DNA of 64,000 nucleotides, taken from assembly GCA_003241685.1 (NCBI GenBank), contig QFPJ01000007.1, positions 1-64,000 on the forward strand. The letters are read 5' to 3'. Below are positions 7,974-16,405 of the stretch, one piece after another. The notes beneath the pieces were generated by a model. It ran no database searches. It saw nothing but the letters and a program-made list of their open reading frames with translations, and was not told the origin of the DNA. Each line of letters opens with the position of its first letter. Within the stretch, counting starts at the first letter, position 1. This stretch comes from Sphingopyxis macrogoltabida. Lineage in GTDB: Bacteria; Pseudomonadota; Alphaproteobacteria; Sphingomonadales; Sphingomonadaceae. Both the position numbers and the translations under genes were made by a program.

Positions 7974-9266
7974 CTACTTCAATCTGTTGGCGACGCTGAG
8001 CGCGTGGGCGGGCAGCCCCTCCGCCCCCGCGAGCGCGACGGCGGCCGGGCCGATCGCGGCGAGGCTGGTATCGTCGAGCGCGAGGAAGCTGGTGCGCTTC
8101 ATGAAATCGGTGACCGACAGCCCGCTCGAAAAGCGCGCACGGCGGCCGGTGGGAAGGACGTGGTTGGGACCGGCGACATAATCGCCGATCGCCTCGGGCG
8201 TCTGGCGGCCGAGGAAGACCGATCCGGCATGGCGGACCCGCGCGAACAGGGCGTCGGCCTCCGCCGGATCGACGGCGAGTTCGAGATGTTCGGGCGCCAG
8301 CCGGTCGCAGAGCGGAATCGCGTCGGCCAGCGTGGGAACGACGATCACCGCGCCATTGTCGGCCCAGCTCGCCTGCATCGTCGACGCCGTCGACAGCGTC
8401 GGGATGACATCGCCGACCGCCGCCGCGACCGCGTCGGCGAAATCGCCATCGTCGGTGAACAGGATCGACTGGCTGGTCGGGTCATGCTCGGCCTGGCTGA
8501 GCAGGTCGGCGGCGATGACATGCGGCGCGTTGCGGTTGTCGGCGACGACGACGATCTCGCTGGGCCCCGCGACCATGTCGATCCCGACGACGCCGTAAAG
8601 CTGGCGCTTCGCCTCCGCGACCCAGGCATTGCCGGGGCCGGTGACGACATCGACGGGCGCCATCCGCGGCGTGCCATAGGCCAGCGCCGCAATCGCCTGG
8701 GCCCCGCCGACACGCCAGATTTCGTCGACCCCGCCGATATGCGCCGCCGCCATGACGACGGGATTGGTCGCCCCGTCGGGCGTCGGCGTGACCATGACGA
8801 TGCGTTCGACGCCCGCGACCTTTGCGGGCAGGATGTTCATCAGCACCGACGAGGGATAGGCGGCGCGCCCGCCGGGCACATAAACGCCGGCGGCGTCGAC
8901 GGCACTCCACCGCGCCCCGAGCCGCGCCCCGCTGTCGTCGCGATAGTCGCGATCTTCGGGCAATTGCGCCGCGTGATAGGCGCGGATGCGGTCCGCCGCG
9001 AGGTTCAGCGCATCGCGCAATTCCGGCGCCAGCGCGTCATAGGCGGCGGCGCATTCGTCTTTCGAGATGCTCCAGCCGGACGCGTCGAGGTCGAAGCGAT
9101 CGAAGCGGGCGGTATAGTCGGCGAGCGCCGCGTCGCCCTCCGCCTTCACGCGCGCGATGATCGCCGCGACGTCGGCCGACACGTCGGACGCGCTTTCGCG
9201 CCGGTCGTTCACCAGCGCGTCGAAAGCCGCGACGAAGCCGGGGTCGGAGGCGTCAAGCCGCCGCAT
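7974..9266 (-). CDS. hisD: Histidinol dehydrogenase
   Basis: This 430-residue zinc enzyme carries out the last two steps of histidine synthesis, oxidising L-histidinol to histidine with two NAD+. The family signature IDMVAGPSEIVVVADNRNAP...ADLLSQAEHDPTS contains the Zn-binding Gln/His region, and SGLSVTDFMKRTS lies near the C-terminus. Length is normal. It overlaps hisG by 14 bp and is followed 6 bp later by nusB, giving the order hisG-hisD-nusB-thiL seen in other alphaproteobacteria. Confidence 0.96.
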   Translation of the reverse strand: MRRLDASDPGFVAAFDALVNDRRESASDVSADVAAIIARVKAEGDAALADYTARFDRFDLDASGWSISKDECAAAYDALAPELRDALNLAADRIRAYHAAQLPEDRDYRDDSGARLGARWSAVDAAGVYVPGGRAAYPSSVLMNILPAKVAGVERIVMVTPTPDGATNPVVMAAAHIGGVDEIWRVGGAQAIAALAYGTPRMAPVDVVTGPGNAWVAEAKRQLYGVVGIDMVAGPSEIVVVADNRNAPHVIAADLLSQAEHDPTSQSILFTDDGDFADAVAAAVGDVIPTLSTASTMQASWADNGAVIVVPTLADAIPLCDRLAPEHLELAVDPAEADALFARVRHAGSVFLGRQTPEAIGDYVAGPNHVLPTGRRARFSSGLSVTDFMKRTSFLALDDTSLAAIGPAAVALAGAEGLPAHALSVANRLK

Positions 9267-9909
9267 GGCCGACGGCCTCGCGGAAACGTTCGACCAGCGC
9301 CGGCACCTCGGCCGAGCGCAGCTTGAACGCGGCGCGGTTGACGATCAGGCGCGCCGACACCTCGCTGATCACCTGTTGTTCGGCCAACGCATTTTCGACC
9401 AGCGTGCGGCCCGTCGACACCAGATCGACGATATGCGAGGCGAGGCCCAGCTTCGGCGCGATTTCCATCGCGCCGTTGAGCTTGATGCATTCGGCCTGAA
9501 TACCCCGCCCTTCGAACCAGCGGCGCGTCGTCGCGGGATATTTGGTCGCGACGCGGATGTGGCTTTCGCCGAGCCCCGGCGGCGCGCTGCCCTCCGGCCC
9601 GGCAAGCGACAGGCGGCAATGGCCGATCCCCAGATCGACGGGCGCGTAGAGTTCGGAATAGGCGAATTCGTCGATGACGTCGGACCCGACGATGCCCATC
9701 TGTGCCGCGCCATGCGCGACGAAGGTCGCGACGTCGAAGGCACGCACCCGGATCAGCGAGATATGCGGCTGGTTCGTCCCGAACACCAGCGCGCGGCTTT
9801 TCTTGTCGAAAAAGTCCGCCGCCGGCTCGATCCCGACGCGCGCGAGCAGCGGCAGCGCCTCGTCGAGGATGCGTCCCTTGGGGATGGCAAAGATGATCGG
9901 TTCGGGCAT
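9253..9909 (-). CDS. hisG: ATP phosphoribosyltransferase (short HisG)
   Basis: This 218-residue enzyme condenses ATP with PRPP in the first committed step of histidine synthesis. The start MPEPIIFAIPKGRILDEALPLL is canonical. The ATG at 9909 is preferred over an in-frame TTG at 9948 because it matches the family N-terminus and has AAAGG about 10 nt upstream. The length is that of the short HisG form, which lacks the regulatory C-terminal domain and normally needs HisZ. No hisZ lies beside it, so the partner should be elsewhere. It overlaps hisD and diverges from the DUF2332 gene. Confidence 0.95.
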   Translation of the reverse strand: MPEPIIFAIPKGRILDEALPLLARVGIEPAADFFDKKSRALVFGTNQPHISLIRVRAFDVATFVAHGAAQMGIVGSDVIDEFAYSELYAPVDLGIGHCRLSLAGPEGSAPPGLGESHIRVATKYPATTRRWFEGRGIQAECIKLNGAMEIAPKLGLASHIVDLVSTGRTLVENALAEQQVISEVSARLIVNRAAFKLRSAEVPALVERFREAVGHAAA

Positions 9910-9947
9910 AAGCGCCGTGCCTTTAGGCGGCGAGAGGAGAAAGGGCA

Positions 9948-11027
9948 ATGAGCGAGCGCCATCAGCCGGTGGACATGGCCGAAACGGGACCGGCCGCCGT
10001 CCGCGCCGCCTTTGCCAACCAGGTCGCCTATTGCCGCGCCAACGACGCGCCCGTCACCGCCCGGATCGTCGCCGCGATCGCGGCGCTGCTGGACCGGCCC
10101 GCGACGGGATTCGCGCGGCGCATGGCCGCATGGGCCGGGCCGCCGATCGCCGACGCGCTGCCGCTGCGCGCGGCGGGCGGGTTTCATGCGCTCCATCTGG
10201 GCGGCGATGCCGACGACCTCGCCCCGATTTACGCCGACGCCGACGGCATCAACGACGCGACGATCGTCGCCGCGGTCGCGCGGCGGCACGAAGCGGCGCT
10301 GCTCCCCTGGCTGGACGGACCGCCGCAAACCAACGAGGCGGGGCGCTCGGCGGGTTTCGTCGCCGCGATGCTGTGGCTGGCGGAGCAGGGCCTGCCGCCG
10401 CATTTCCAGTGCCTGGAAATCGGGTCGAGCGCGGGCATCAACCTGATGCTCGATCGCTATCATTATGATCTGGGCGGGGTGCAGGTCGGGCCGCAGCCCG
10501 GTGCGATCGCCTTCACCCCCGAATGGCGCGGCGTCCACCCGCCGCAGCACCGCATCGATTTCGCGGGATTGAAAGGGTGCGACGTGGCGCCGGTCGACCT
10601 GACCGATCCCGAACAAGCGCTGCGGCTGAAAGCCTATATCTGGCCCGAACACCGCATCCGCTTCGCGCGGATCGAAGCGGCGATCGCCGCGGCGGAGCGC
10701 GCACGCCCCGACCTGATCCGCATGACCGCCGCCGATTTCGTCGACGCCGAACTGGCGCAGCCGCAGGCGGAGGGGACGACACGCGTGCTGATGCATTCCA
10801 TCGTGTGGCAATATGTCCCCGCCGATCAGCAGGCGCGCATCACCGCGGCGATGGACGCCGCGGGCGCGCGGGCAACGCGCGACCGGCCGCTCGCCTGGAT
10901 CGCGCTGGAGGCCAACCGGACGCTGCTGCGGCACGAACTGGCCGTGCGCCATTGGCCCGGCGACGGCGCCCCCCAAATGCTGGGCAGCGCGCATGCGCAC
11001 GGCGCCTGGATCGAATGGGCGGGTTAG
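9948..11027 (+). CDS. DUF2332 family protein
   Basis: This 359-residue soluble protein matches the DUF2332 pattern: N-terminal FANQVAYC...APVTARIVAAI, GGFHALHLGG, then CLEIGSSAGINLMLDRYHY and HSIVWQYVPADQQARI. The EIGSSAGINL element resembles motif I of S-adenosylmethionine-dependent methyltransferases, so an SAM-binding fold is plausible, but no substrate is known. GAGGAGAAAGG lies just upstream of the ATG. It diverges from hisG with only 38 bp between the start codons, so their promoters must overlap or lie inside the genes. Confidence 0.85.
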   Translation: MSERHQPVDMAETGPAAVRAAFANQVAYCRANDAPVTARIVAAIAALLDRPATGFARRMAAWAGPPIADALPLRAAGGFHALHLGGDADDLAPIYADADGINDATIVAAVARRHEAALLPWLDGPPQTNEAGRSAGFVAAMLWLAEQGLPPHFQCLEIGSSAGINLMLDRYHYDLGGVQVGPQPGAIAFTPEWRGVHPPQHRIDFAGLKGCDVAPVDLTDPEQALRLKAYIWPEHRIRFARIEAAIAAAERARPDLIRMTAADFVDAELAQPQAEGTTRVLMHSIVWQYVPADQQARITAAMDAAGARATRDRPLAWIALEANRTLLRHELAVRHWPGDGAPQMLGSAHAHGAWIEWAG

Positions 11028-11196
11028 CGATGCGCGGCGCGCCTGGCTTTCGCGGGCAGCGGGGCGGCAGTCGCCGCCGCCTGGCCCCGATCCCGGCCGG
11101 CGCGGGCACGGCACGCCCATTACCCCCTTCCCCTTGGCGCCGGTGCTGGTTAAGGGGGCGCGCAATCCCACACGCCGCGAAAGGGCCTTGCACCCC

Positions 11197-12132
11197 ATGA
11201 AACTCATCTCGGGCAACAGCAACCTGCCGCTGGCGCGCGCCATCGCCGACTATCTCGAACTGCCGCTGACCGACACCAGCGTTCGCCGTTTCGCCGACGA
11301 GGAGGTGTTCGTCGAAATTCACGAGAATGTGCGCGGACAGGATGTCTTCGTCGTCCAGCCGACCAATTTCCCGGCGAACGACAATCTGATGGAATTGCTG
11401 ATCATCACCGATGCGCTGCGCCGCGCCTCGGCCAAGCGGATCACCGCCGTGGTTCCCTATTTCGGCTATGCCCGGCAGGATCGGAAACCCGGCCCGCGCA
11501 CCCCGATTTCGGCGAAGCTGGTCGCCAATCTGATCACCACGTCGGGCGCCGACCGCGTCCTGGCGATCGACCTGCACGCCGGGCAGATTCAGGGTTTCTT
11601 CGATATTCCGACCGACAATCTCTATGCCGCGCCGGTGATGAGCGCCGACATTCAGGCGCGCTTCGGCGACAAGAATCTGATGGTCGTGTCGCCCGACGTC
11701 GGCGGCGTGGTGCGCGCCCGCGCGCTGGCCAAGCGGCTCGACAACGCGCCGCTGGCGATCGTCGACAAGCGCCGCGAACGCGCCGGCGAATCGGAAGTGA
11801 TGAACATCATCGGCGATGTCGAAGGCCGCTTCTGCGTCCTGATCGACGATATCGTCGATTCGGCGGGCACATTGTGCAACGCCGCCGCGGCGCTGAAGGC
11901 GGCGGGGGCCGAAGGCGTCGTCGCCTATTGCACCCACGGCGTCCTGTCGGGCGGCGCGGTCGCGCGCGTCGAGGGCAGCGAACTGACCGAACTGGTCATC
12001 ACCGATTCGATCCAGCCGACCGATGCGGTGAACGACAGCAAGAAGGTCCGCGCGCTGACCGTCGCGCCCTTGCTGGGCGAGGCGATCAAGCGTATTGCCG
12101 ACGAAACGAGTGTTTCCTCGCTCTTCGACTAG
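11197..12132 (+). CDS. prs: Ribose-phosphate pyrophosphokinase
   Basis: This 311-residue enzyme makes PRPP from ribose 5-phosphate and ATP, feeding purine, pyrimidine, NAD and histidine synthesis. The start MKLISGNSNLPLARAIADYL and the motifs VVPYFGYARQDRKPGPRTPISAKLVANL and VLIDDIVDSAGTLCNAA (PRPP-binding loop) are clear. The ATG at 11197 has AAAGGG about 15 nt upstream. The frame is open further upstream, but that extension has no family similarity. A weak dyad (11123-11129 and 11152-11158) lies in the 169-bp leader. Its product is the substrate of nearby HisG. Confidence 0.97.
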   Translation: MKLISGNSNLPLARAIADYLELPLTDTSVRRFADEEVFVEIHENVRGQDVFVVQPTNFPANDNLMELLIITDALRRASAKRITAVVPYFGYARQDRKPGPRTPISAKLVANLITTSGADRVLAIDLHAGQIQGFFDIPTDNLYAAPVMSADIQARFGDKNLMVVSPDVGGVVRARALAKRLDNAPLAIVDKRRERAGESEVMNIIGDVEGRFCVLIDDIVDSAGTLCNAAAALKAAGAEGVVAYCTHGVLSGGAVARVEGSELTELVITDSIQPTDAVNDSKKVRALTVAPLLGEAIKRIADETSVSSLFD

Positions 12133-12156
12133 AACCGCGATTTGGGGAAGCGTCCC

Positions 12157-12552
12157 ATGGCCCATCCGAACATCTTCGACCAGCCGCTGCATCTGGGGCT
12201 GGGCGCGACGGCGCGCGTGCAGCCCGCTTTCTCGGGCATGGAATGGTATGTCGCCTATGCCGAGCGGACCGCCGCCGACGGGGCCGAAGGACGGCTGGTC
12301 AGTGCCTATCGCTTCACCGAAAGCTGGGACAGCTGGGAAATGCACCCCGCGGGCGACGAGGTCGTGCTGTGCCTCGAAGGCCGGATGACGCTGCATCAGG
12401 AACAGCCCGACGGATCGGTCGCCACCCTCACGCTCGGCCCCGGCGAATATACGATCAATCCGCCCGGATGCTGGCACACCGCCGATGTGGAGCATGCCGC
12501 GGCGGCGCTGTTCATCACCGCCGGCGAAGGGACCGAGCACCGGCCGCGCTGA
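12157..12552 (+). CDS. Cupin domain protein
   Basis: This 131-residue single-domain cupin has the two conserved barrel motifs in relaxed form. SWEMHPAGDEVVLCLEGRMTLHQ corresponds to motif 1 and GPGEYTINPPGCWHTAD to motif 2, including metal-ligand-like His and Glu residues. The ATG at 12157 follows GGGGAAG by 6 nt; an in-frame TTG at 12142 is less likely. It sits 24 bp after prs and may be read with it. Substrate unknown. Confidence 0.85.
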   Translation: MAHPNIFDQPLHLGLGATARVQPAFSGMEWYVAYAERTAADGAEGRLVSAYRFTESWDSWEMHPAGDEVVLCLEGRMTLHQEQPDGSVATLTLGPGEYTINPPGCWHTADVEHAAAALFITAGEGTEHRPR

Positions 12553-12590
12553 GCGGCGCCAACCCGGACGGCCGTCGGCGGGTCAGCGGA

Positions 12591-13133
12591 TCAGCGAGTC
12601 AGTGCCAGGGCGACGATGCTTTCCATCTCGCGCCGGAACGCGGCATGATCGGGCGCGCCATGCACCAGTCCCCGCGCCGTCCAGCACAGCGCCTGCGCGA
12701 TGCTGCCCGCGCGCGGCACCGCGGCGCCGGGCCCGCCCAGCCGGATCGCCGCCGCCATGCCGGCCACCAGCTTGCGCTCCGCCGCCCGCGCCGCCTCCCC
12801 CGGCGCCGGCGAGGCCATGGCGATGATCTCGCCGCCGCAGGGCGCCGCGCGCATCATCGCCATATGGCATCCCACCCACGCATCGAGCGCGCGGGCGATC
12901 CGGACGGGCAGCGGCGCCGCCGGATCGTCGAGGCAGGCAAGCGCACCGCGCAGCGAGTCGTCGACCAAAGCCTTCGCCGCCCAGTCGAACAGCGCCTGCT
13001 TCGATCCGAAGCGGTTGTAGAGACCCTGCCGCGAGATGCCGAGCGCCGCCGCGACATCCTCCATCGCGGTCTTGCGAAAACCCGATCGCGCGAATGTCGC
13101 GACGACGGGGGAAAGGGCAATATCGGCGGGCAT
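12591..13133 (-). CDS. TetR/AcrR family transcriptional regulator
   Basis: This 180-residue repressor-type protein has an N-terminal helix-turn-helix, VVATFARSGFRKTAMEDVAAALGISRQGLYNRFGSKQALF (about residues 10-50). The C-terminal half is a divergent ligand-binding region. A perfect 30-bp inverted repeat 9 bp upstream of the start is a strong candidate for its own operator. It is convergent with the cupin gene and divergent from hisN. No enzyme or efflux pump is adjacent, so the regulated function and ligand are unclear; hisN is the only gene sharing the operator region. Confidence 0.92.
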   Translation of the reverse strand: MPADIALSPVVATFARSGFRKTAMEDVAAALGISRQGLYNRFGSKQALFDWAAKALVDDSLRGALACLDDPAAPLPVRIARALDAWVGCHMAMMRAAPCGGEIIAMASPAPGEAARAAERKLVAGMAAAIRLGGPGAAVPRAGSIAQALCWTARGLVHGAPDHAAFRREMESIVALALTR

Positions 13134-13141
13134 CCGCCGCG

Positions 13142-13171
13142 ATTTTACAAATTATATCCAATTTGTAAAAT
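13142..13171. promoter_or_regulatory. TetR operator overlapping a -10 element
   Basis: ATTTTACAAATT (13142-13153) and AATTTGTAAAAT (13160-13171) form perfect 12-bp arms around a 6-bp spacer, in an AT-rich island of a GC-rich region. On the minus strand a consensus TATAAT (13156-13151) lies inside the palindrome, 17 nt before the tetR ATG. A transcript from it would have only about 10 leader bases. Repressor binding would therefore block tetR directly and could affect the divergent hisN promoter. Confidence 0.8.
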
Positions 13172-13261
13172 TAATATATCGGGCGCGAAAACGGGGCGTT
13201 GCGGCGGACAGGCGGCGTTCGGCGCTGGCGGACCGTCAAGGGCTGCGCTAGCGCTGGCATC

Positions 13262-14044
13262 ATGTCGCTCGAATCCGATCTCGCGCTCGCGCAGCGCCTC
13301 GCCGACGCCGCCGGCGCCGCCATTCGCCCCCTGTTCCGGTCCGCCTATGGCCATGAGGCGAAGGCCGACGCGTCGCCCGTGACCGAAGCCGACCGCGCCG
13401 CCGAGGCGGCGATGCGCAAACTGATCGATGCCGAGGCGCCGCGCGACGGCATCATCGGCGAGGAATATGGCGCCGAGCGCGCCGATGCAGCGCGCCAATG
13501 GGTGCTCGACCCGATCGACGGGACGGTCAGCTTCATGGCGGGGCGCCCGATTTTCGGCACGCTGATCGCGCTGCTGCAGGACGGCTGGCCGCTGATCGGG
13601 ATCATCGACCAGCCGATCGCGGGCGAACGCTGGATCGGCGCGATGGGGCAGCCGACGCTGTTCAACGGCAAGCCGGCGGCGACGCGCACCTGCCGCACCC
13701 TGTCGGACGCCGTGCTGGCGACCACCGGCCCGCAATATTTCAGCGACCATGACGGCGAGCATTTCATGACGCTCGCCGCGCAGACGTCGCACAAGCGCAT
13801 GGTCTTCGGCGGCGACTGCTACAACTACGGCCTGCTGGCCAGCGGGCATATCGACCTGGTCGTCGAGGCGGGGCTGAAGCTGCACGATTTCGCGGCGCTG
13901 GTCCCGGTCGTCGAGGGCGCGGGGGGCACGATGTGCGACTGGAACGGCGATCCGCTGAATGCGGAGAGTGACGGGCATGTCATCGCATTGGGCGATCCCG
14001 CGCGGCTGGAGGATGTGATCGAAGGACTGGCCTGCCACCACTGA
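13262..14044 (+). CDS. hisN: Inositol monophosphatase-family phosphatase, probable histidinol-phosphatase HisN
   Basis: This 260-residue Mg-dependent phosphatase has the IMPase motifs GEEYG (metal-binding Glu-Glu), VLDPIDGTVSFMAGRPIFGTLIAL and the C-terminal LKLHDFAALVPVVEGAGG. The last element, with HDFAALVPVVE rather than the WDxAAG of inositol or fructose phosphatases, resembles the HisN type that converts histidinol phosphate to histidinol. That would supply the substrate of nearby HisD. The ATG at 13262 starts MSLESDLALAQRLADAAG; the longer frame to 13199 lacks family similarity. Inositol or 3'-phosphoadenosine phosphatase activity cannot be excluded. Confidence 0.82.
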   Translation: MSLESDLALAQRLADAAGAAIRPLFRSAYGHEAKADASPVTEADRAAEAAMRKLIDAEAPRDGIIGEEYGAERADAARQWVLDPIDGTVSFMAGRPIFGTLIALLQDGWPLIGIIDQPIAGERWIGAMGQPTLFNGKPAATRTCRTLSDAVLATTGPQYFSDHDGEHFMTLAAQTSHKRMVFGGDCYNYGLLASGHIDLVVEAGLKLHDFAALVPVVEGAGGTMCDWNGDPLNAESDGHVIALGDPARLEDVIEGLACHH

Positions 14045-14209
14045 ACGAGGGGGCGCGGTGAACCGGACGGTCGGTGGGGCGCGTTTCCGCACTGCTTCCC
14101 TGCTTGCATTTCGGCGCGAATCCGCCTAAGCGCGCCGCTTCCGATTGTACCGGCTGGCTGAAAGGGCTGCCAGGCCGATACGCAAACGGACTTCAAAGAG
14201 GAGACCAAA

Positions 14210-14413
14210 ATGCCCAAGCTGAAGACCAAGAGCGGTGTGAAGAAGCGCTTCAAATTCACCGCCTCGGGCAAGGTGAAGCACGGCGTTGCCGGCAAGCGCC
14301 ACCGCCTGATTTCGCATAACAGCAAATATATCCGCACCAATCGCGGCACCAGCGTGCTGAGCGATGCGGACACGGCTCATGTGCGCCTCTGGGCGCCTTA
14401 CGGCCTGAAGTAA
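14210..14413 (+). CDS. rpmI: 50S ribosomal protein L35
   Basis: This 67-residue basic protein of the large ribosomal subunit begins MPKLKTKSGVKKRFKFTASG and has the KHRLISHNSKYIRTNRGTS-like core of bacterial L35. AGAGGAG lies 8 nt before the ATG. It is followed 14 bp later by rplT. The usual upstream partner infC is absent; hisN lies there instead, with a 165-bp leader that must contain the promoter. No clear L20-binding leader structure was recognised. Confidence 0.97.
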   Translation: MPKLKTKSGVKKRFKFTASGKVKHGVAGKRHRLISHNSKYIRTNRGTSVLSDADTAHVRLWAPYGLK

Positions 14414-14427
14414 GGAGCGCCTGAACC

Positions 14428-14793
14428 ATGTCACGCATCAAACGCGGCACCACCACGCGCGCCAAGCACAACCGGATTCTGGATCAGGCGAAGGGCTATT
14501 ACGGCCGCCGCAAGAACACGATCCGCATCGCGCGCCAGGCCGTCGAAAAGGCTGGCCAATACGCCTATCGCGACCGCAAGGCGAAGAAGCGGAGCTTCCG
14601 CGCCCTGTGGATTCAGCGCATCAACGCCGCGGTCCGCGCCGAAGGCCTGACCTATTCGCAGTTCATGCACGGCGTGAAGCTGGCCGGGATCGAGCTGGAC
14701 CGCAAGGTCATGGCCGACCTGGCGATGAACGAAGGCGGCGTCTTCACCGCGATCATCGCCCAGGCGAAAGCGGCGCTGCCCAAGGCAGCCTGA
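14428..14793 (+). CDS. rplT: 50S ribosomal protein L20
   Basis: This 121-residue rRNA-binding assembly protein of the large subunit contains the canonical HNRILDQAKGYYGRRKNTIRIA and LWIQRINAAVRAEGLTYSQFMHGVKLAGIELDRK segments. It forms an operon with rpmI. An intrinsic terminator lies 24 bp after the stop, so transcription probably ends before the AraC gene rather than running on into pheST. Confidence 0.97.
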   Translation: MSRIKRGTTTRAKHNRILDQAKGYYGRRKNTIRIARQAVEKAGQYAYRDRKAKKRSFRALWIQRINAAVRAEGLTYSQFMHGVKLAGIELDRKVMADLAMNEGGVFTAIIAQAKAALPKAA

Positions 14794-14817
14794 ACCCGCG
14801 ATCACGCACAATGATTT

Positions 14818-14848
14818 AAAGGGCGGTTCCATCGGGGCCGCCCTTTTT
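14818..14848 (+). terminator. Intrinsic terminator of rpmI-rplT
   Basis: A 9-bp stem (AAAGGGCGG at 14818-14826, CCGCCCTTT at 14838-14846) with an 11-nt loop runs into TTTTT. It starts 24 bp after the rplT stop codon. Confidence 0.85.
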
Positions 14849-14923
14849 CATTGGCGTGTCTGCGATCGCATTCCCATCGATAATCGAACGTTTTGGTTGG
14901 GGAACGGCCGATCCACACACCTT

Positions 14924-14996
14924 CGTCATCCCGGACTGGATCCGGGATCCATAGCCGCGCCGAAGTCATGGATCCCGGATCCAGTCCGGGATGACG
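14924..14996. repeat. REP-like perfect palindrome
   Basis: Two perfect inverted arms of 29 bp (14924-14952 and 14968-14996) flank a 15-nt loop; the arm begins CGTCATCCCGGACTGGATCC. Repeats built on GTCATCCCGG...GGATCC are widespread between genes in alphaproteobacteria and look like REP or small MITE-type elements. A related pair of hairpins lies at 60438-60500. No transposase gene accompanies it. Confidence 0.8.
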
Positions 14997-15364
14997 ATGA
15001 TGGCCAAGCCGGCGCCCGGCCGCATCCCCTCGTCCGGCCAGCCGGTTCGCAAGGGACAGCCCCCCTTTTGACGCAAGGGCCTGCCAGGCCACCCCGCGCC
15101 AAATAGGAACGGCGCGAAGCCGGGGCCTCGCGCCGTTCCGACGATGACCGTGAAACGATCGATCGCCCCCCTCCCGCCGAACCGATAAGCCGTGGGTCGC
15201 AGAAAGCCGCCGGCCGGTGGAAGATTTTTCCTGTCGCGACATATGGCGTCCCGCCGACGGCAAAAATTGTAAAAACCCGACACCGCGCTGACTTATGTTG
15301 TTGTTTTTTGTCGTGCCTCTGCCCAAGGCATGCCGCCATGGCAGAGACGATGGGGGATTCGGCC
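14997..15364. other. Non-coding gap before the AraC-type gene
   Basis: No convincing gene is present. The first 250 bases are GC-rich and featureless. From about 15262 the sequence turns AT-richer (AAAATTGTAAAAACC, then TTATGTTGTTGTTTTTTG), which probably marks the promoter of the AraC-type gene, but no good -35/-10 pair can be assigned. Confidence 0.4.
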
Positions 15365-16240
15365 ATGAACGACGGAATCAGCGTGCGGACGCGCTTCTTT
15401 CCGGTGTCGGAATCGCTGCGCGCATATTCCAGCATCATCTATCTGACCGATGTGACGGCGCCGGACGATATGTGGGTCGAGGATTATCTGCACCCCGAAT
15501 GGGCGAATCTGCGGTTCATCGACGGCCGCGCGATCCGCGCCGCCGTGGGAACCGGGGCGCCGGTGTCGGCCCCGCATTTCCTCGTCACCGGCCCGACGAG
15601 CAAGGCCAGCTATTTCGCCGCCGGATCGATGCGCGCCTGGGGCATCGGCATCCTGCCGCTGGGCTGGGCCAAGTTTTTCGACGTGCCGGCGGAGGATCTG
15701 ACCGATCGGTTCGTCGACGGCGCATCGCACCCGGCCTTTTCCGACCTCTCCGCGCTGGCCGCCGATTTGCGGCGGATCGATGATGCGGACACGGCCGCGC
15801 GGGCGATCGACGATCATTTCGTCGCGCGGCTGGCGGACGCGCCGCGCGACGACCCCGCAATCCTGGCCGCGCACGACGCGCTGGTCGACGACGCATTGTC
15901 GAGCGTCGGCGACCTGGCCCAGCGGCTGGGCCTGTCCGAACGATCGGTCGAGCGGCTCTGCCGCCGCGCCTTCGGCTTTCCCCCCAAATTGCTGATGCGC
16001 CGCCAGCGCTTCCTGCGCAGCCTGGCCCGCTTCATGCTGGACCCGTCGATGGCGTGGATCGATACGCTGGACTATCATTATTATGATCAGGCGCAGTTCA
16101 CCCGCGATTTTCAGCGTTTCATGGGGATGAGCCCGCGCGCCTATGCCGCGCGCGACAAACCGATATTGGGCGCCGCCGCCTTTGCCCGGCTTGCCGCCGC
16201 CGGGGCCGCCGTGCAGGGACTGCACAAGCCCGGCGCCTGA
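15365..16240 (+). CDS. AraC family transcriptional regulator
   Basis: This protein of about 291 residues has an N-terminal sensing region of unknown ligand and a C-terminal AraC double helix-turn-helix: SSVGDLAQRLGLSERSVERLCRRAFGFPPKLLMRRQRFLRSLARF, then DQAQFTRDFQRFMGMSPRAYAA. The start is uncertain. The ATG at 15365 has GGGGG 9 nt upstream; an in-frame ATG at 15338 would add nine residues. It lies between rplT and pheS, which are normally one operon, so it looks like an insertion into a conserved locus. No target gene is evident. Confidence 0.9.
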   Translation: MNDGISVRTRFFPVSESLRAYSSIIYLTDVTAPDDMWVEDYLHPEWANLRFIDGRAIRAAVGTGAPVSAPHFLVTGPTSKASYFAAGSMRAWGIGILPLGWAKFFDVPAEDLTDRFVDGASHPAFSDLSALAADLRRIDDADTAARAIDDHFVARLADAPRDDPAILAAHDALVDDALSSVGDLAQRLGLSERSVERLCRRAFGFPPKLLMRRQRFLRSLARFMLDPSMAWIDTLDYHYYDQAQFTRDFQRFMGMSPRAYAARDKPILGAAAFARLAAAGAAVQGLHKPGA

Positions 16241-16253
16241 GCGCTCGACCGGG

Positions 16254-16316
16254 GCCTTTCGGGGTTGACCCGCGCCGCGCATCCGGTGCAAGCGGCGGGG
16301 ATGAACCCCGAAGGGC
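16254..16316. other. Imperfect inverted repeat upstream of pheS
   Basis: GCCTTTCGGGGTT (16254-16266) and AACCCCGAAGGGC (16304-16316) pair with one mismatch around a 37-nt loop, followed by AAAA. It may end the AraC transcript or fold in the pheST leader. No Phe-rich leader peptide was found, so classical pheM-type attenuation is not supported. Confidence 0.35.
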
Positions 16317-16405
16317 AAAAGCGGGATTTCCGCCGCCGACAGCCTGAAAAAAGCACGAACATATAGCGGTGGTGCGCCGAGGCGACCCGCCGCCGCAGGA
16401 CGGAT

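Noticed and set aside
14924..14996. A rho-independent terminator for rplT
   Set aside because: The arms are far longer than a terminator needs, no T-run follows, and a standard terminator already lies at 14818-14848.
16241..16405. Phe-rich leader peptide and attenuator before pheS
   Set aside because: An inverted repeat is present but no short frame with clustered Phe codons was found, so E. coli-type pheM attenuation is not supported.
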